Positions 31,906 to 41,217 of a stretch of DNA of 64,000 bases are shown here, one piece after another; the first letter of the stretch is position 1, and each line of letters begins with the position of its first letter. This DNA is from Lachnospiraceae bacterium (GTDB lineage Bacteria; Bacillota; Clostridia; Lachnospirales; Lachnospiraceae). Location of the stretch: the NCBI GenBank assembly GCA_017472605.1, contig JAFUPV010000046.1, forward strand, positions 1 to 64,000, written 5' to 3'. Below the pieces are notes generated by a model, which was given only the letters and a program-made list of their open reading frames with translations, did not search any database and was not told where the DNA came from. A program made the position numbers and the translations under genes.

Positions 31906-32352
31906 ATGAACAGCCGATCATTAACAATGGCGGTAAATGAACTGCTGGTAAAGCTGTTTCACGATATCATGACCATTGAGGAAAAAGCAATCATTACCGA
32001 GGAATTCAAGGATATCACAAACAATGATATGCATGTGATTGAAGCAATCGGCAATGCGCAGCCTGTTATGGTATCTGCAGTTGCCAGAACCTTGTCGGTC
32101 ACGCAGGCAACGGTAAACATTTCCATGAATGGCCTTGAAAAGAAGGGCTACATCAATCGGGAACGCAGTACAGAAGATAAACGTGTTGTTTTTGTAACGT
32201 TAACAGAAAAGGGAAAGAAAGCATACAATCATCATCGCGATTTCCATAAAAAAATGATTCACAGCATCGTTGATAACATGGATGACAGCGAGAAGGAAGT
32301 AATGATGAAATTCCTCAACAATTTAATTGGTTTCTTTGACAGTTACCGCTGA
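31906..32352 (+). CDS. MarR family transcriptional regulator
   Basis: 148 residues, usual MarR size. A winged helix-turn-helix at about 50-110 includes VSAVARTLSVTQATVNISMN and a wing with ERSTEDKRVVFVTLTEKGKK. ATG after GGGAGG. The N- and C-terminal helices would form the dimer interface. The overall pattern is close to FabT-like MarR proteins that control fatty-acid genes, but its place 37 nt behind uxuB suggests control of the hexuronate operon; neither is proven. No obvious MarR-type palindrome is seen in front of uxuA. Confidence 0.88.
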   Translation: MNSRSLTMAVNELLVKLFHDIMTIEEKAIITEEFKDITNNDMHVIEAIGNAQPVMVSAVARTLSVTQATVNISMNGLEKKGYINRERSTEDKRVVFVTLTEKGKKAYNHHRDFHKKMIHSIVDNMDDSEKEVMMKFLNNLIGFFDSYR

Positions 32353-32402
32353 GAAAACTCCGAACGAGGAACAGAACTGAGAATCGGCCGAATGTGAAAC
32401 AA

Positions 32403-32457
32403 ATCCCCGGACAGCCGTGCGAATGGAAGCGCACAGCTGCCGGGGATGCGTGTTTTT
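32403..32457 (+). terminator. Convergent terminator between marR and the AI-2E gene
   Basis: ATCCCCGG (32403-32410) pairs with CCGGGGAT (32440-32447), with an inner GTGCG/CGCAC stem; GCGTG and T5 follow. It also provides a stem for the minus-strand gene that ends at 32496. Confidence 0.75.
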
Positions 32458-32495
32458 GGATGATGAATGGTGAAAGATCCGTCAGGATTCCCGCA

Positions 32496-33758
32496 TTATC
32501 GGAATCGTTTTGCAATCTGTTTGGACAGGATAGAAAACGCCCGCTGGAGCATGAAGAACAGGCGCTTCAGAAGACGATGGATTCGAAGTGGCTTCTGAGA
32601 GGGATGTTCTGCCCACTTCTCTTCGCTGATCTGCCGGCTGCATAGTCTTGAATGGGCATGCTCGCGAATGATGCGGTAGATAACGGAAAAAGCAGGGATA
32701 AAAAGGAGCATTCCGACCAGTCCCATCAGAGAACCGCCAACAGAGACGGCAACCAGAACCCAGAGAGACGGGAGACCAACACGGCTTCCAACGACATGGG
32801 GATAAACCAGGTTGCCTTCCAGCTGCTGGATGACCAGAAAGGTGACAACAAAAATCACAGCCTTCATGGGATCAACCATGACAATGAGGAAAGCACCGAT
32901 GGCACAGCCGGCAAATGCGCCAAAGATCGGAATCATTGCGGTGACAGCAATGAGAACGCTGATCAGGACGGCATAGGGAAGCCTGAGAATCGTCATTGCG
33001 ATAAGGAACAGGGCACCGAGGATGCAGGCTTCGATGAACTGCCCGCTGAAGAAATCGCAGAAGGTTGTGACACAGAGCTGACCGATAGAAACGGCACGGT
33101 CACAGATTCGCTCAGGCAGGAATGCATAGAGAAGCATCTTCAGCTGGCGGCTCAGCGCTTCTTTGGAAAAAAGCAGATAAATCGCAAAGAAGAAGGAAAC
33201 AACGACATCCGTGGCACCGGAGAAGACAAGTGAAACAACGTTTGTTGTAGTAGAGAGAATCTGGATCGCGTAGTCCTGCACCCATTTGGAAATCTGTTCC
33301 AGTGAAAGCGAATTCAGTGACGGAAACTGGGCAGCAATCTCAGCCTGAACGGTTGTGGTGTCCACACCTTTTTCCAGAAGCCATTCATTTAACTGAGCAA
33401 GCGCACCGGGAATGGATTCAAAGATGCGGACAATCGTTTCACCGATAGTTGGCACAACAAGCTTAAGAACCGAATAAAGAATGGTGCAGATCAGGGAGAT
33501 CGTAAGAATCAGGCTGACCGGACGGCGGAAACGGATGAACCGTGACTGACGACTCACATATTGAAACAGAAGGCGTTCAATCCAACGCATGGGAATGTTG
33601 ATCAGGAACGCAACGAAAGCTCCTACAATGAACGGCTTGACGGCATGGATGAAATAAGAAAAATAATCCGTCAGATGACCGAAGTGAAGGAGAAGGAACG
33701 CTAGAAAAAGTGTAAATGCGATCAGAAACATCGATCGTTTCAATGATTTTTCTTTCAT
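32496..33758 (-). CDS. AI-2E family transporter (PerM-like)
   Basis: 420 residues from ATG at 33758, 5 nt after AAAGGTGG; an upstream in-frame ATG at 33776 has no ribosome site. Seven to eight membrane spans are visible, starting SMFLIAFTLFLAFLLLHFG, with the family's central block LRLPYAVLISVLIAVTAMIP and the conserved PIFGAFAG plus QQLEGNLVYPHVVGSRVGLP end. Members export small molecules or ions; AI-2 export was proposed for one and sodium-proton exchange for others, so the substrate is uncertain. The C-terminal 40 residues are basic and cytoplasmic. It has its own promoter and converges with marR. Confidence 0.9.
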   Translation of the reverse strand: MKEKSLKRSMFLIAFTLFLAFLLLHFGHLTDYFSYFIHAVKPFIVGAFVAFLINIPMRWIERLLFQYVSRQSRFIRFRRPVSLILTISLICTILYSVLKLVVPTIGETIVRIFESIPGALAQLNEWLLEKGVDTTTVQAEIAAQFPSLNSLSLEQISKWVQDYAIQILSTTTNVVSLVFSGATDVVVSFFFAIYLLFSKEALSRQLKMLLYAFLPERICDRAVSIGQLCVTTFCDFFSGQFIEACILGALFLIAMTILRLPYAVLISVLIAVTAMIPIFGAFAGCAIGAFLIVMVDPMKAVIFVVTFLVIQQLEGNLVYPHVVGSRVGLPSLWVLVAVSVGGSLMGLVGMLLFIPAFSVIYRIIREHAHSRLCSRQISEEKWAEHPSQKPLRIHRLLKRLFFMLQRAFSILSKQIAKRFR

Positions 33759-33813
33759 GGGAACCACCTTTTTCATGGGATAGGAACCACAGGGTTCCTG
33801 TCAATTGAAACGC

Positions 33814-33842
33814 ATTCTATTTTATCTCAGCGGAACAGACAA
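33814..33842 (-). promoter_or_regulatory. Promoter of the AI-2E gene
   Basis: On the minus strand TTGTCT (33842-33837), 17-nt spacer, TAGAAT (33819-33814). Downstream in the leader AGGAACC and GGTTCCT (33782-33799) form a perfect 7-bp hairpin with a 4-nt loop. Confidence 0.65.
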
Positions 33843-33950
33843 TGTCAAGTAAAGGGGCATTTCTTAACGGATTCTTTATAATTGGCAGCGGATCCGGAAT
33901 CTGCCAGCGAAAGACAGGTCAGGACACGCAGGAAAAAATCAGTAAAATGA

Positions 33951-33979
33951 TTGTAAATTCCGCTGAAATCACGTATAAT
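33951..33979 (+). promoter_or_regulatory. Promoter of the GH9-greA genes
   Basis: TTGTAA (33951-33956), 17-nt spacer, TATAAT (33974-33979). Confidence 0.75.
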
Positions 33980-34021
33980 CAAAAGCAGTTACATTACCTT
34001 GTGTTCAGGAGGAAGAGAACC

Positions 34022-35644
34022 ATGATCCATGTAAATCAGACCGGATATTTACCGGAGATGAGGAAATTGATTCCGGTAAGCGAGCCGGGCCGCTATCGGA
34101 TCTGTCAGGCAGATGGTATCTGTTGTAAAGAAATTGATGCAAAAGATGCGGGAATTGATGAAGCCGCAGGGGAACGGGTGTACCTGCTTGACCTGACGTC
34201 GATTCAGCAGCCGGGAGTTTACCGGATTGAAGATCCCCAGGCGAATTCGAAAGAGATTACAATTGCACCGGACGTGCTGAACCAGCTTCATTGGGATTTG
34301 ATGAAAATGTTTTATTACCAGCGATGCGGCTGCGGATTAAAGGAGGAACATGCAGGCTGTTTTGCCCATGATGTCTGCCATAATCGCCCTGCAAAGCTGT
34401 GGGAGAATCCGGAGATTACGCTTGATGTGACAGGAGGCTGGCATGATGCCGGTGATTTCGGCCGTTATGTCACTGCGGCGGCGACAGCAATCGGTCATCT
34501 GCTTTATGCGTACCGTCTGTTTCCGGAGTGTTTTGAGGAATCACTGGAGATTCCGGAATCCGGTAACGATCTCCCTGATATTCTTAATGAGTGCCGCTGC
34601 GAGCTGGAATGGATGCTGAAGATGCAGAGAGCGGACGGCGGTGTTTACCACAAAGTGACAACGCTGCGTCATGCTGACTTTGTCATGCCGCAAGAAGATC
34701 AGGATGATTTGTTTGTGTTCCCTGTTTCTTCAATGGCGGTCGGTGATTTCTGTGCCGTAACTGCTCTGGCATCCAAAATCTACCGGAAATATGATGCTGC
34801 GTTCGCAAACCGTCTGCAGACTGCCAGCGAAAAGAGCTGGGAATGGCTGAAGGAAAATCCGGAATTTCAGGGATTCCGAAATCCGGAGGGCTGCAATACC
34901 GGTGAATATGACGATACCACGGATCTGGATGAACGTCTGTGGGCAGCGGCTGAAATGACGCGGATGACACAGGGCAAAAAGGGAATGAAAGAATTAAAGG
35001 AACTTTACGAAGCATGTCCGACCAAAACAGAGCTTGGCTGGGCGGATGTGTCCGGATTTGCCGGTCTCTGTGTGTTGACAGACTGGAAAGGATACACCGG
35101 AGTGGAGATGGCTGAGAAGTTCCGCCATGATTTCGTAAAGCGGGCAAAAAGCCTGGCAGCTCAGTCACAGAAGAGCGGTTATGGTGTTTCCCTGAAGCCG
35201 GAGGAGTTCGGTTGGGGAAGCAACATGAATGTACTTAACAACGGCATTGTGCTGGTCATGGCTTATCTGTTTACCGGAGATAAGGCGTTTGAAGAAGCGG
35301 CGTTTTGCCAGCTTGATTACATCCTTGGCTGCAATCCGCTGGATATGAGCTATGTGACTGGTCATGGAAGCGGTGCATTCCGAAATCCGCATAATCGTCC
35401 TACCGTTGCCGATGGAATCGATGACCCGATTTCCGGATTTGTTTCCGGCGGGCCGAATGGGAAACCATGTGATCCGGATGCGCTCCGCCTGATTCCGGAG
35501 GGAACAGCGCCGATGAAGTGCTTTGCGGATGCCTGGGAGTGCTATTCGCTTAATGAAATCACAATCTACTGGAATTCTCCCATGGTTTTTCTGACAGCCT
35601 ATGCAACCAGAAAATTTTATCGGGAGGAAGTAGAAAATGGGTGA
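34022..35644 (+). CDS. GH9 family glycoside hydrolase, cytoplasmic
   Basis: 540 residues from ATG 34022 after AGGAGGAAG. An N-terminal Ig-like CelD_N domain (IHVNQTGYLPEMRKLIPVS, 1-85) precedes the (alpha/alpha)6 barrel. GGWHDAGDFGRYV carries Asp142 and Asp145, GAFRNPHNRP carries His457, and SLNEITIYWNSP carries the proton donor Glu512: the full GH9 catalytic set. No signal peptide, dockerin or CBM, so it is likely an intracellular enzyme acting on cello- or xyloglucan oligosaccharides, in keeping with the cytoplasmic GH74 and GH31. The 3' end overlaps greA by 8 nt. Confidence 0.9.
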   Translation: MIHVNQTGYLPEMRKLIPVSEPGRYRICQADGICCKEIDAKDAGIDEAAGERVYLLDLTSIQQPGVYRIEDPQANSKEITIAPDVLNQLHWDLMKMFYYQRCGCGLKEEHAGCFAHDVCHNRPAKLWENPEITLDVTGGWHDAGDFGRYVTAAATAIGHLLYAYRLFPECFEESLEIPESGNDLPDILNECRCELEWMLKMQRADGGVYHKVTTLRHADFVMPQEDQDDLFVFPVSSMAVGDFCAVTALASKIYRKYDAAFANRLQTASEKSWEWLKENPEFQGFRNPEGCNTGEYDDTTDLDERLWAAAEMTRMTQGKKGMKELKELYEACPTKTELGWADVSGFAGLCVLTDWKGYTGVEMAEKFRHDFVKRAKSLAAQSQKSGYGVSLKPEEFGWGSNMNVLNNGIVLVMAYLFTGDKAFEEAAFCQLDYILGCNPLDMSYVTGHGSGAFRNPHNRPTVADGIDDPISGFVSGGPNGKPCDPDALRLIPEGTAPMKCFADAWECYSLNEITIYWNSPMVFLTAYATRKFYREEVENG

Positions 35645-36137
35645 GCGTCTGACACAGGGCGATGTGGAAAAAATCAAACAGGAAATCGAATACCGGACGC
35701 TTGTTGTGCGAAAAGAAGCAATCGGAGCCGTGCAGGAAGCAAGAGCTCAGGGAGATCTGAGTGAGAATTTTGAATACTATGCGGCAAAGAAAGACAAGAA
35801 CAAGAATGAAAGCCGGATCCGGTACCTGGAACGGATGCTGAAAAATGCTACGATCATTTCCGATGACTCCGCGGAGGGCGTTGTCGGTCTGAACAAACAG
35901 ATTGAGGTCTATCTGGAAGATGAGGATGTTACGGAGACGTTTAAACTGGTAACATCTGTGCGCTGTGACTCGATCTCCGGGAAGATCAGCATTGAATCGC
36001 CGATGGGGAAAGCCATCAACGGCCACCGGGTGGGAGACCGTGTCTTTGTACGGATCAATGACCGGATTGGTTACTATGTTGTGATCCGTTCCATTACAGA
36101 CGGAGACGATTCCGATGATACAATCCGTCCATACTGA
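35637..36137 (+). CDS. greA: GreA/GreB family transcription elongation factor
   Basis: 166 residues. It stimulates cleavage of backtracked RNA in RNA polymerase. The N-terminal coiled coil has GAVQEARAQGDLSENFEYYA, with the acidic D-x-x-E tip (GDLSENFEY), followed by the C-terminal FKBP-like domain (SIESPMGKAINGHRVGDRVF). The start overlaps the GH9 stop by 8 nt and uses a ribosome site inside that gene (GGGAGGAAG), which is unusual for a housekeeping factor. A second greA may exist elsewhere, with this one serving as a paralogue. Confidence 0.9.
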   Translation: MGERLTQGDVEKIKQEIEYRTLVVRKEAIGAVQEARAQGDLSENFEYYAAKKDKNKNESRIRYLERMLKNATIISDDSAEGVVGLNKQIEVYLEDEDVTETFKLVTSVRCDSISGKISIESPMGKAINGHRVGDRVFVRINDRIGYYVVIRSITDGDDSDDTIRPY

Positions 36138-36192
36138 CGTACATGAATGGTATTTCAGATAACATACATATCAAACAGAGAAAAGAGGAGAA

Positions 36193-37665
36193 ATGATGCT
36201 TTATATTGGAGTTGATTTAGGAACTTCTGCAGTCAAGGTGCTGCTGATGGAAGGAAATGGAACAATTAAGAAAACGGTATCCAGGGAGTATCCGCTCTAC
36301 TTCCCGAATCCGGGCTGGTCGGAACAGAAGCCGGAAGACTGGTATGCTCAGAGCATAGCCGGAATCAAAGAACTTCTGGAAGGCGAAGATAAGAGTCAGG
36401 TTGCTGGAATCAGCTTTGGCGGTCAGATGCACGGCCTGGTAATTCTGGATGAGAATGATGAGGTAATCCGCCCGGCCCTTCTGTGGAACGATGGACGTAC
36501 CTATGAGGAGACAGACTATCTGAATCAGGTAATCGGACAGGATAAGCTGTCTGAGTATACGGCTAACATCGCCTTCACCGGCTTTACGGCGCCGAAGATT
36601 CTCTGGGTGAAAAATAAAGAGCCGGAGAATTTTGCCCGCATTCAAAAAATCATGCTTCCGAAGGACTACATCGCCTACAAGCTGACCGGTGTTTTCGCAA
36701 CCGATGTTTCGGATGCTTCCGGCATGCTTCTGTTTGATGTTAAGAACCGCTGCTGGTCAAAGGAAATGTGTGAGATCTGCGGAATTACTGTGGATATGCT
36801 GGCCGGAATCTATGAGAGCTATGAAAAGATTGGCGTGGTAAAGGCCGATGTGGCTGCTGAACTGGGAATTGGTGAGAACGTGATTGTTGCTGCTGGTGCC
36901 GGTGACAACGCTGCCGCTGCGGTTGGTACCGGCACAGTCGGAGAAGGTATGTGCAACATCTCTCTGGGAACAAGCGGAACCATCTTCATTTCCTCAAAAG
37001 AGTTCCGGGTAGATCAGTATAATGCGCTTCACGCCTTCGCTCACGCAGACGGAACGTACCATCTGATGGGATGCATGCTCAGCGCTGCTTCCTGCAACAA
37101 GTGGTGGATGGAAGAAATCCTCGGAACGAAAGCCTATGCGGATGAGCAGACTGCGATCACAAAACTGGGCGAGAATCATGTATACTTCCTCCCATATCTG
37201 ATGGGTGAGCGTTCTCCGCACAATAATCCGAAGGCAAGAGGCACGTTCATCGGCATGACCATGGATACCAGCCGCGCGGACATGTATCAGGCGGTTCTGG
37301 AAGGCGTTGCGTTTGCGCTGAGAGATTCCTTTGAGGTTGCCAAGTCACTGGGAATCCAGATTGAACGCACCAAGATCTGCGGCGGAGGCGCAAAGAGCCT
37401 GCTGTGGAAGAAGATGATTGCCAATATTCTTAATGTTAAGGTTGATGTGATCGAGAGCGAGGAAGGCCCCGGTCTTGGCGGCGCAATGCTGGCTGCAGTG
37501 GCAAACGGAGAGTATCCGGATGTGGAGACTGCTGCCGCTGCGATTGTAAAGGTCGTAGATACCGTAGTTCCGGAACCGGAGCTGGTGGAAAAGTACGAGG
37601 CACGCTATCAGCAGTTCAGACAGATCTATCCGGCATGCAAGCCGCTGTTTGATGTGATTGCGTAA
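36193..37665 (+). CDS. xylB: Xylulokinase
   Basis: 490 residues, FGGY kinase family. ATP-dependent phosphorylation of D-xylulose, feeding the pentose phosphate pathway. Visible: YIGVDLGTSAVKVLLM (phosphate-1), SFGGQMHGLVILDE with the substrate-binding Met-His typical of xylulokinases, GDNAAAAVGTG (adenosine region), LGTSGTIFISS (phosphate-2) and GERSPHNNPKARGTFIGM. ATGATG after AGAGGAG; the first ATG was taken. It is a single gene with its own terminator; a xylose isomerase is not in the window. It could use xylose released by the GH31 enzyme. Confidence 0.92.
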   Translation: MMLYIGVDLGTSAVKVLLMEGNGTIKKTVSREYPLYFPNPGWSEQKPEDWYAQSIAGIKELLEGEDKSQVAGISFGGQMHGLVILDENDEVIRPALLWNDGRTYEETDYLNQVIGQDKLSEYTANIAFTGFTAPKILWVKNKEPENFARIQKIMLPKDYIAYKLTGVFATDVSDASGMLLFDVKNRCWSKEMCEICGITVDMLAGIYESYEKIGVVKADVAAELGIGENVIVAAGAGDNAAAAVGTGTVGEGMCNISLGTSGTIFISSKEFRVDQYNALHAFAHADGTYHLMGCMLSAASCNKWWMEEILGTKAYADEQTAITKLGENHVYFLPYLMGERSPHNNPKARGTFIGMTMDTSRADMYQAVLEGVAFALRDSFEVAKSLGIQIERTKICGGGAKSLLWKKMIANILNVKVDVIESEEGPGLGGAMLAAVANGEYPDVETAAAAIVKVVDTVVPEPELVEKYEARYQQFRQIYPACKPLFDVIA

Positions 37666-37693
37666 AGACAGAACGGATAACCAATGAATGTAC

Positions 37694-37763
37694 AAAAGCC
37701 TGTTTGAATCATGTGCCGCAGAAAGGGCTGTGCACAGAATCAAGCGGGCTTTTGCGCCTTTTT
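37694..37763 (+). terminator. Terminator after xylB
   Basis: AAAAGCC (37694-37700) and GGGCTTTT (37746-37753) form the outer stem with TTGA/TCAA inside; GCGCC and T5 (37759-37763) follow. Confidence 0.65.
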
Positions 37764-37786
37764 GCAGGTTGGAGAGAGAAAACGGA

Positions 37787-37869
37787 TTGGATTTCTTCTG
37801 TGATTGTCTTACACTAAAGTGATGCATTGCCAAGTTGGGCTTGCGAAAATCTTCTATCTATATTATAAT
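37787..37869 (+). promoter_or_regulatory. Two tandem promoters before the LCP gene
   Basis: TTGGAT (37787-37792)-17-TACACT (37810-37815) and TTGCGA (37841-37846)-17-TATAAT (37864-37869). Each -10 is followed within a few bases by AAAGTGATGC, a small duplication. The rest of the 37666-37969 gap holds only the terminator. Confidence 0.65.
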
Positions 37870-37969
37870 AAAGTGATGCCTTCCGATGATTTGCTGGGAA
37901 GCAAAATCAGGGGGCGATAACAGGGAAATCAATGAAATGAGTGGTTTGTCTGTTAAGGAGGAAGGATGA

Positions 37970-39442
37970 ATGGCGAATTTAACAGAAGAAGAGAAAGAAA
38001 TATTGTTTCGTGCCCATGAAATCCGGGAACGGATCCGGGCGGAGGAGCTGGAGGCCGGTGAGATCACGCTGGAAGAAGCGACGCGTCAGGCAGATGAGGA
38101 ACTGGATGAACTGAATGCCAGAAAAAGATACAATAGTCAGAGACGATATCGGTCTTACGAGGCGGAGACGGATGAAGGGTTCGCGCCGGATCGTGAGGCT
38201 GATCTGGAAAGAGACTCCTACGACATGCCGGAGCGAAGCCGCGTGTCTGAGGATGCCAGCTATGCCAATGCGTATGATGCAAACGAAGATGCGGATGAGA
38301 GTGATCTTTCTGCAAAAGAGGTGCGTCGGCGCAGAAAACAGGAACGGAAACGGGAAGCAAGGCAGAATGCAGAAGCGGAACGGGTGGCAAGACAGATCAA
38401 AAGAGAAGCTGCTGCGGTAAAACCGTCAGGTCAGCGGAACGCGGACGAAAGAAAAGAAGAACGAAAGACAGCGCGAAAACAAAAGCGTAAAGAGAAAAAG
38501 AATGGACTGGGCAGGCGCATGCTCCGATTCCTTCTTGCTCTGCTTCTGATCTTTGTGATTCTTGTGCTTGCCGCCTATGTTGCTGTGCGGGCGATGATCA
38601 CTCAGACAAACTACAAGCCTTACGAAACGTCCTATGTGCGGGCGGCAGATGTGGCATCGGATCCATTTGTTACCAACATTCTGCTGATCGGAACGGATAA
38701 CCGTGTTGCCAATGACGCGTCCCGCTCGGATGCAATGATTCTTCTTTCAATCAATCGAAAGAAAGGGAAGCTGGTAATGACATCCATCATGCGTGACAGC
38801 TATGTTACCATACCGGGTGTCGGCCAGAACCGGATCAACCACGCGTATCAGGTCGGTGGAGCGGCACTTCTGATCCAGACCATTGAAGAAAATTTCAAGG
38901 TTGGCGTGGATCAGTATGTACAGGTTGACTTTTACGACTTCATGGAAGTGATCGATGCTTTTGGCGGTGTGGAACTGACAATCACACCGGAGGAACTGCC
39001 CTACGTCAACGGCTATATCAGTGAACTGAACCACGTAGAAGGGAAAGAAGAAGGATACAGCTTCCTCAATGAAGCAGGAACCCAGCTTGTTAACGGAAGA
39101 CAGGCTCTTGGCTATTCCAGAATCCGAATCATCGGCACAGATTTTGCGCGGACGGGAAGACAGCGCGCCGTTCTGGATGCGCTGATCCGGAAAGTGAAAT
39201 CCAATCCGCTTCGGATCATTACTGCCTGCAACACCGTGCTTCCGGATTTAACAACGAACATCAGCGACAACGAAATGGCAGCACTGCTTGTGTCTGCCCC
39301 CATGTATCTGTTCTATTCACTGGAGCAGGTTCAGGTACCGATCAACGGAACCTGGTGGAACGATAAGATGGGCGAACAGGATGTACTTGGCATTGACTTT
39401 GCCAACAACAATGCGCAGCTGCGCAGTCTGATATACGACTGA
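37970..39442 (+). CDS. LytR-CpsA-Psr (LCP) family wall-polymer ligase
   Basis: 490 residues; ATG after AAGGAGG. A long charged cytoplasmic N-terminus (1-180; rich in Arg/Glu with coiled-coil character) is unusual for the family. One membrane span follows at about 185-207 (FLLALLLIFVILVLAAYVAV), then the LCP domain: LLIGTDNRVANDASRSDAMI, MTSIMRDSYVTIPG, NRINHAYQVGG, and LGYSRIRIIGTDFARTGRQR, with the Asp and Arg residues that bind pyrophosphate present. LCP enzymes join teichoic acids or capsule to peptidoglycan on the outer face of the membrane. Phosphorylation of the N-terminal tail is conceivable, not shown. Confidence 0.9.
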   Translation: MANLTEEEKEILFRAHEIRERIRAEELEAGEITLEEATRQADEELDELNARKRYNSQRRYRSYEAETDEGFAPDREADLERDSYDMPERSRVSEDASYANAYDANEDADESDLSAKEVRRRRKQERKREARQNAEAERVARQIKREAAAVKPSGQRNADERKEERKTARKQKRKEKKNGLGRRMLRFLLALLLIFVILVLAAYVAVRAMITQTNYKPYETSYVRAADVASDPFVTNILLIGTDNRVANDASRSDAMILLSINRKKGKLVMTSIMRDSYVTIPGVGQNRINHAYQVGGAALLIQTIEENFKVGVDQYVQVDFYDFMEVIDAFGGVELTITPEELPYVNGYISELNHVEGKEEGYSFLNEAGTQLVNGRQALGYSRIRIIGTDFARTGRQRAVLDALIRKVKSNPLRIITACNTVLPDLTTNISDNEMAALLVSAPMYLFYSLEQVQVPINGTWWNDKMGEQDVLGIDFANNNAQLRSLIYD

Positions 39443-39567
39443 AAAAGTCTTTGAGACAGTCCCAAAAGACCGGACTGCCGCGCGGGAGAGTCCCAATGGT
39501 CCGGCTCCCTGCCACAGAAGAATCTGCACAAGATAGGATATGAACGCTTGAGAGGATTCGAAATGTT

Positions 39568-39816
39568 ATGATGTATGTTTTTATCTGTCCGAAATGCGCA
39601 AAAACCAGAATGGTAAGTCTGCAAAGACAGCTCAGCTGCAGTGCCTGCGGAAGATCCATGGCCAACTGCGAGATTGATTTTACCGACTGGATCCGTCTGG
39701 ATGAGTCGCAGCGGCAGAAGATGATTTATGTATATAGTCATACAGAAGATAAAAATCTGTGTTTCTTTCGGCCAATGCCTGTTTATAACAGATGGGAAAG
39801 AAATTATTTCTGTTAA
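39568..39816 (+). CDS. 82-residue zinc-ribbon-like protein
   Basis: 82 residues (MMYVFICPKCAKTRMVSLQR, then LSCSACGRSM). Two CxxC pairs spaced about 17 residues suggest a rubredoxin-like zinc ribbon at 7-28. The rest is charged and short, ending with a Cys. The start ATGATG follows GAGAGG at an unusually large distance, so translation efficiency may be low. No family is recognised. It lies between the LCP gene and glmM without a clear operon link; glmM has its own promoter just downstream. Confidence 0.5.
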   Translation: MMYVFICPKCAKTRMVSLQRQLSCSACGRSMANCEIDFTDWIRLDESQRQKMIYVYSHTEDKNLCFFRPMPVYNRWERNYFC

Positions 39817-39823
39817 CTTATTT

Positions 39824-39852
39824 TTGAAGCCGGCGGCATATGCTGCTATAGA
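39824..39852 (+). promoter_or_regulatory. Promoter of glmM
   Basis: TTGAAG (39824-39829), 17-nt spacer, TATAGA (39847-39852). Confidence 0.6.
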
Positions 39853-39873
39853 ATGACTGATTAGGAGACGACA

Positions 39874-41217
39874 ATGGGAAAATATTTTGGAACAGACGGA
39901 TTTCGTGGAGAAGCAAATGTAGGACTGACTGTGGAGCATGCGTTTCAGGTCGGAAGATTTATTGGCTGGTACTATGGTCAGGAGCACAAATGTAAGGTCG
40001 TGATCGGAAAAGATACCCGCCGCAGCAGCTACATGTTCGAATATTCACTGGTAGCAGGATTGACAGCCTCCGGTGCAGACGTGTATCTGCTCCATGTAAC
40101 AACGACACCAAGCGTGTCATATGTTGTAAAAACAGAGGACTTCGACTGCGGAATCATGATTTCTGCCAGTCATAATCCTTACTATGACAATGGAATCAAA
40201 CTGATCAACAGTGCCGGCGAGAAGATGCCGGAGAACGTGATTGCACTGGTGGAGGATTATCTGGATGGCAGGAGCGGAGAAATTCCCTATGCAGTAAACG
40301 ATCAGATCGGATGCACCGTTGACTATGCGGCAGGACGCAACCGCTATGTGGGCTACCTGATCTCCCTGGCGACCCATTCGTTCCGCGGAGTAAAGGTGGG
40401 ACTGGACTGCGCCAACGGAAGCTCCTGGATGATTGCCAAAAGTGTGTTTGATGCGCTGGGGGCAAAGACATTTGTGATTCACAATGAACCGGACGGTCTC
40501 AACATTAACACCAACTGCGGTTCCACTCACATTGAGAGTCTGCAGGAGCTGGTGAAAGAAAAAGGCCTTGATGTCGGCTTTGCCTTTGATGGTGATGCGG
40601 ACCGCTGTCTCTGTGTCGATGAAAACGGAAATGTGGTTGACGGCGATCTGATCATGTATATTTACGCAGCCTACCTGAAATCGCGGGGGGCACTGGAAAA
40701 GAATACAGTAGTTACTACAGTCATGTCCAATTTCGGTCTCTATAAGGCATTGGAGAAAGCCGGAATTGACTATGAGAAAACTGCAGTTGGCGATAAATAT
40801 GTGTACGAAAACATGCAGACAAACGGGTTTATTATTGGCGGCGAGCAGTCCGGCCACATCATCTTCAGCAAATATGCAGCAACCGGTGACGGAATTCTTA
40901 CTGCACTGAAGATGATGGAAGTCATGCTTGCGAAGAAAATGCCTCTTTCAAAGCTGGCTGATCCGGTGACAATCTATCCGCAGCTTCTGAAGAATGTGCG
41001 TGTTGCGGATAAGAATGCGGCAATGGAGGATCCGGATGTAAAGGCTGCCATTGCAGCGGTGACGGAAGCTCTGGGAGATACCGGAAGAATTCTTGTTAGA
41101 GGAAGCGGTACCGAACCGGTAGTCCGTGTCATGGTTGAAGCGGAAAATGACGAAATCTGTCAGACGCATGTGGAGCAGGTAATTTCAGTGATGCGTGCAA
41201 AAGGACATTGTAAATAA
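39874..41217 (+). CDS. glmM: Phosphoglucosamine mutase
   Basis: 447 residues, alpha-D-phosphohexomutase family. It interconverts glucosamine 6- and 1-phosphate in UDP-GlcNAc synthesis. MGKYFGTDGFRGEAN at the N-terminus, the phosphoserine loop IMISASHNPYYDNGIKL (Ser near 96), the magnesium loop AFDGDADRC, the sugar-binding GGEQSGHI and the phosphate loop RGSGTEPVVRVM are all present. GEQSGH with TDGFRG favours GlmM over phosphomannomutase. It precedes glmS by 101 nt, which supports the assignment. Confidence 0.93.
   Translation: MGKYFGTDGFRGEANVGLTVEHAFQVGRFIGWYYGQEHKCKVVIGKDTRRSSYMFEYSLVAGLTASGADVYLLHVTTTPSVSYVVKTEDFDCGIMISASHNPYYDNGIKLINSAGEKMPENVIALVEDYLDGRSGEIPYAVNDQIGCTVDYAAGRNRYVGYLISLATHSFRGVKVGLDCANGSSWMIAKSVFDALGAKTFVIHNEPDGLNINTNCGSTHIESLQELVKEKGLDVGFAFDGDADRCLCVDENGNVVDGDLIMYIYAAYLKSRGALEKNTVVTTVMSNFGLYKALEKAGIDYEKTAVGDKYVYENMQTNGFIIGGEQSGHIIFSKYAATGDGILTALKMMEVMLAKKMPLSKLADPVTIYPQLLKNVRVADKNAAMEDPDVKAAIAAVTEALGDTGRILVRGSGTEPVVRVMVEAENDEICQTHVEQVISVMRAKGHCK

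Noticed and set aside
26697-37703. 17-bp match AATGTACAAAAGCCTGT at 26697 and 37687
   Set aside because: Short, and only one copy forms part of a terminator; chance or weak relic cannot be told apart.
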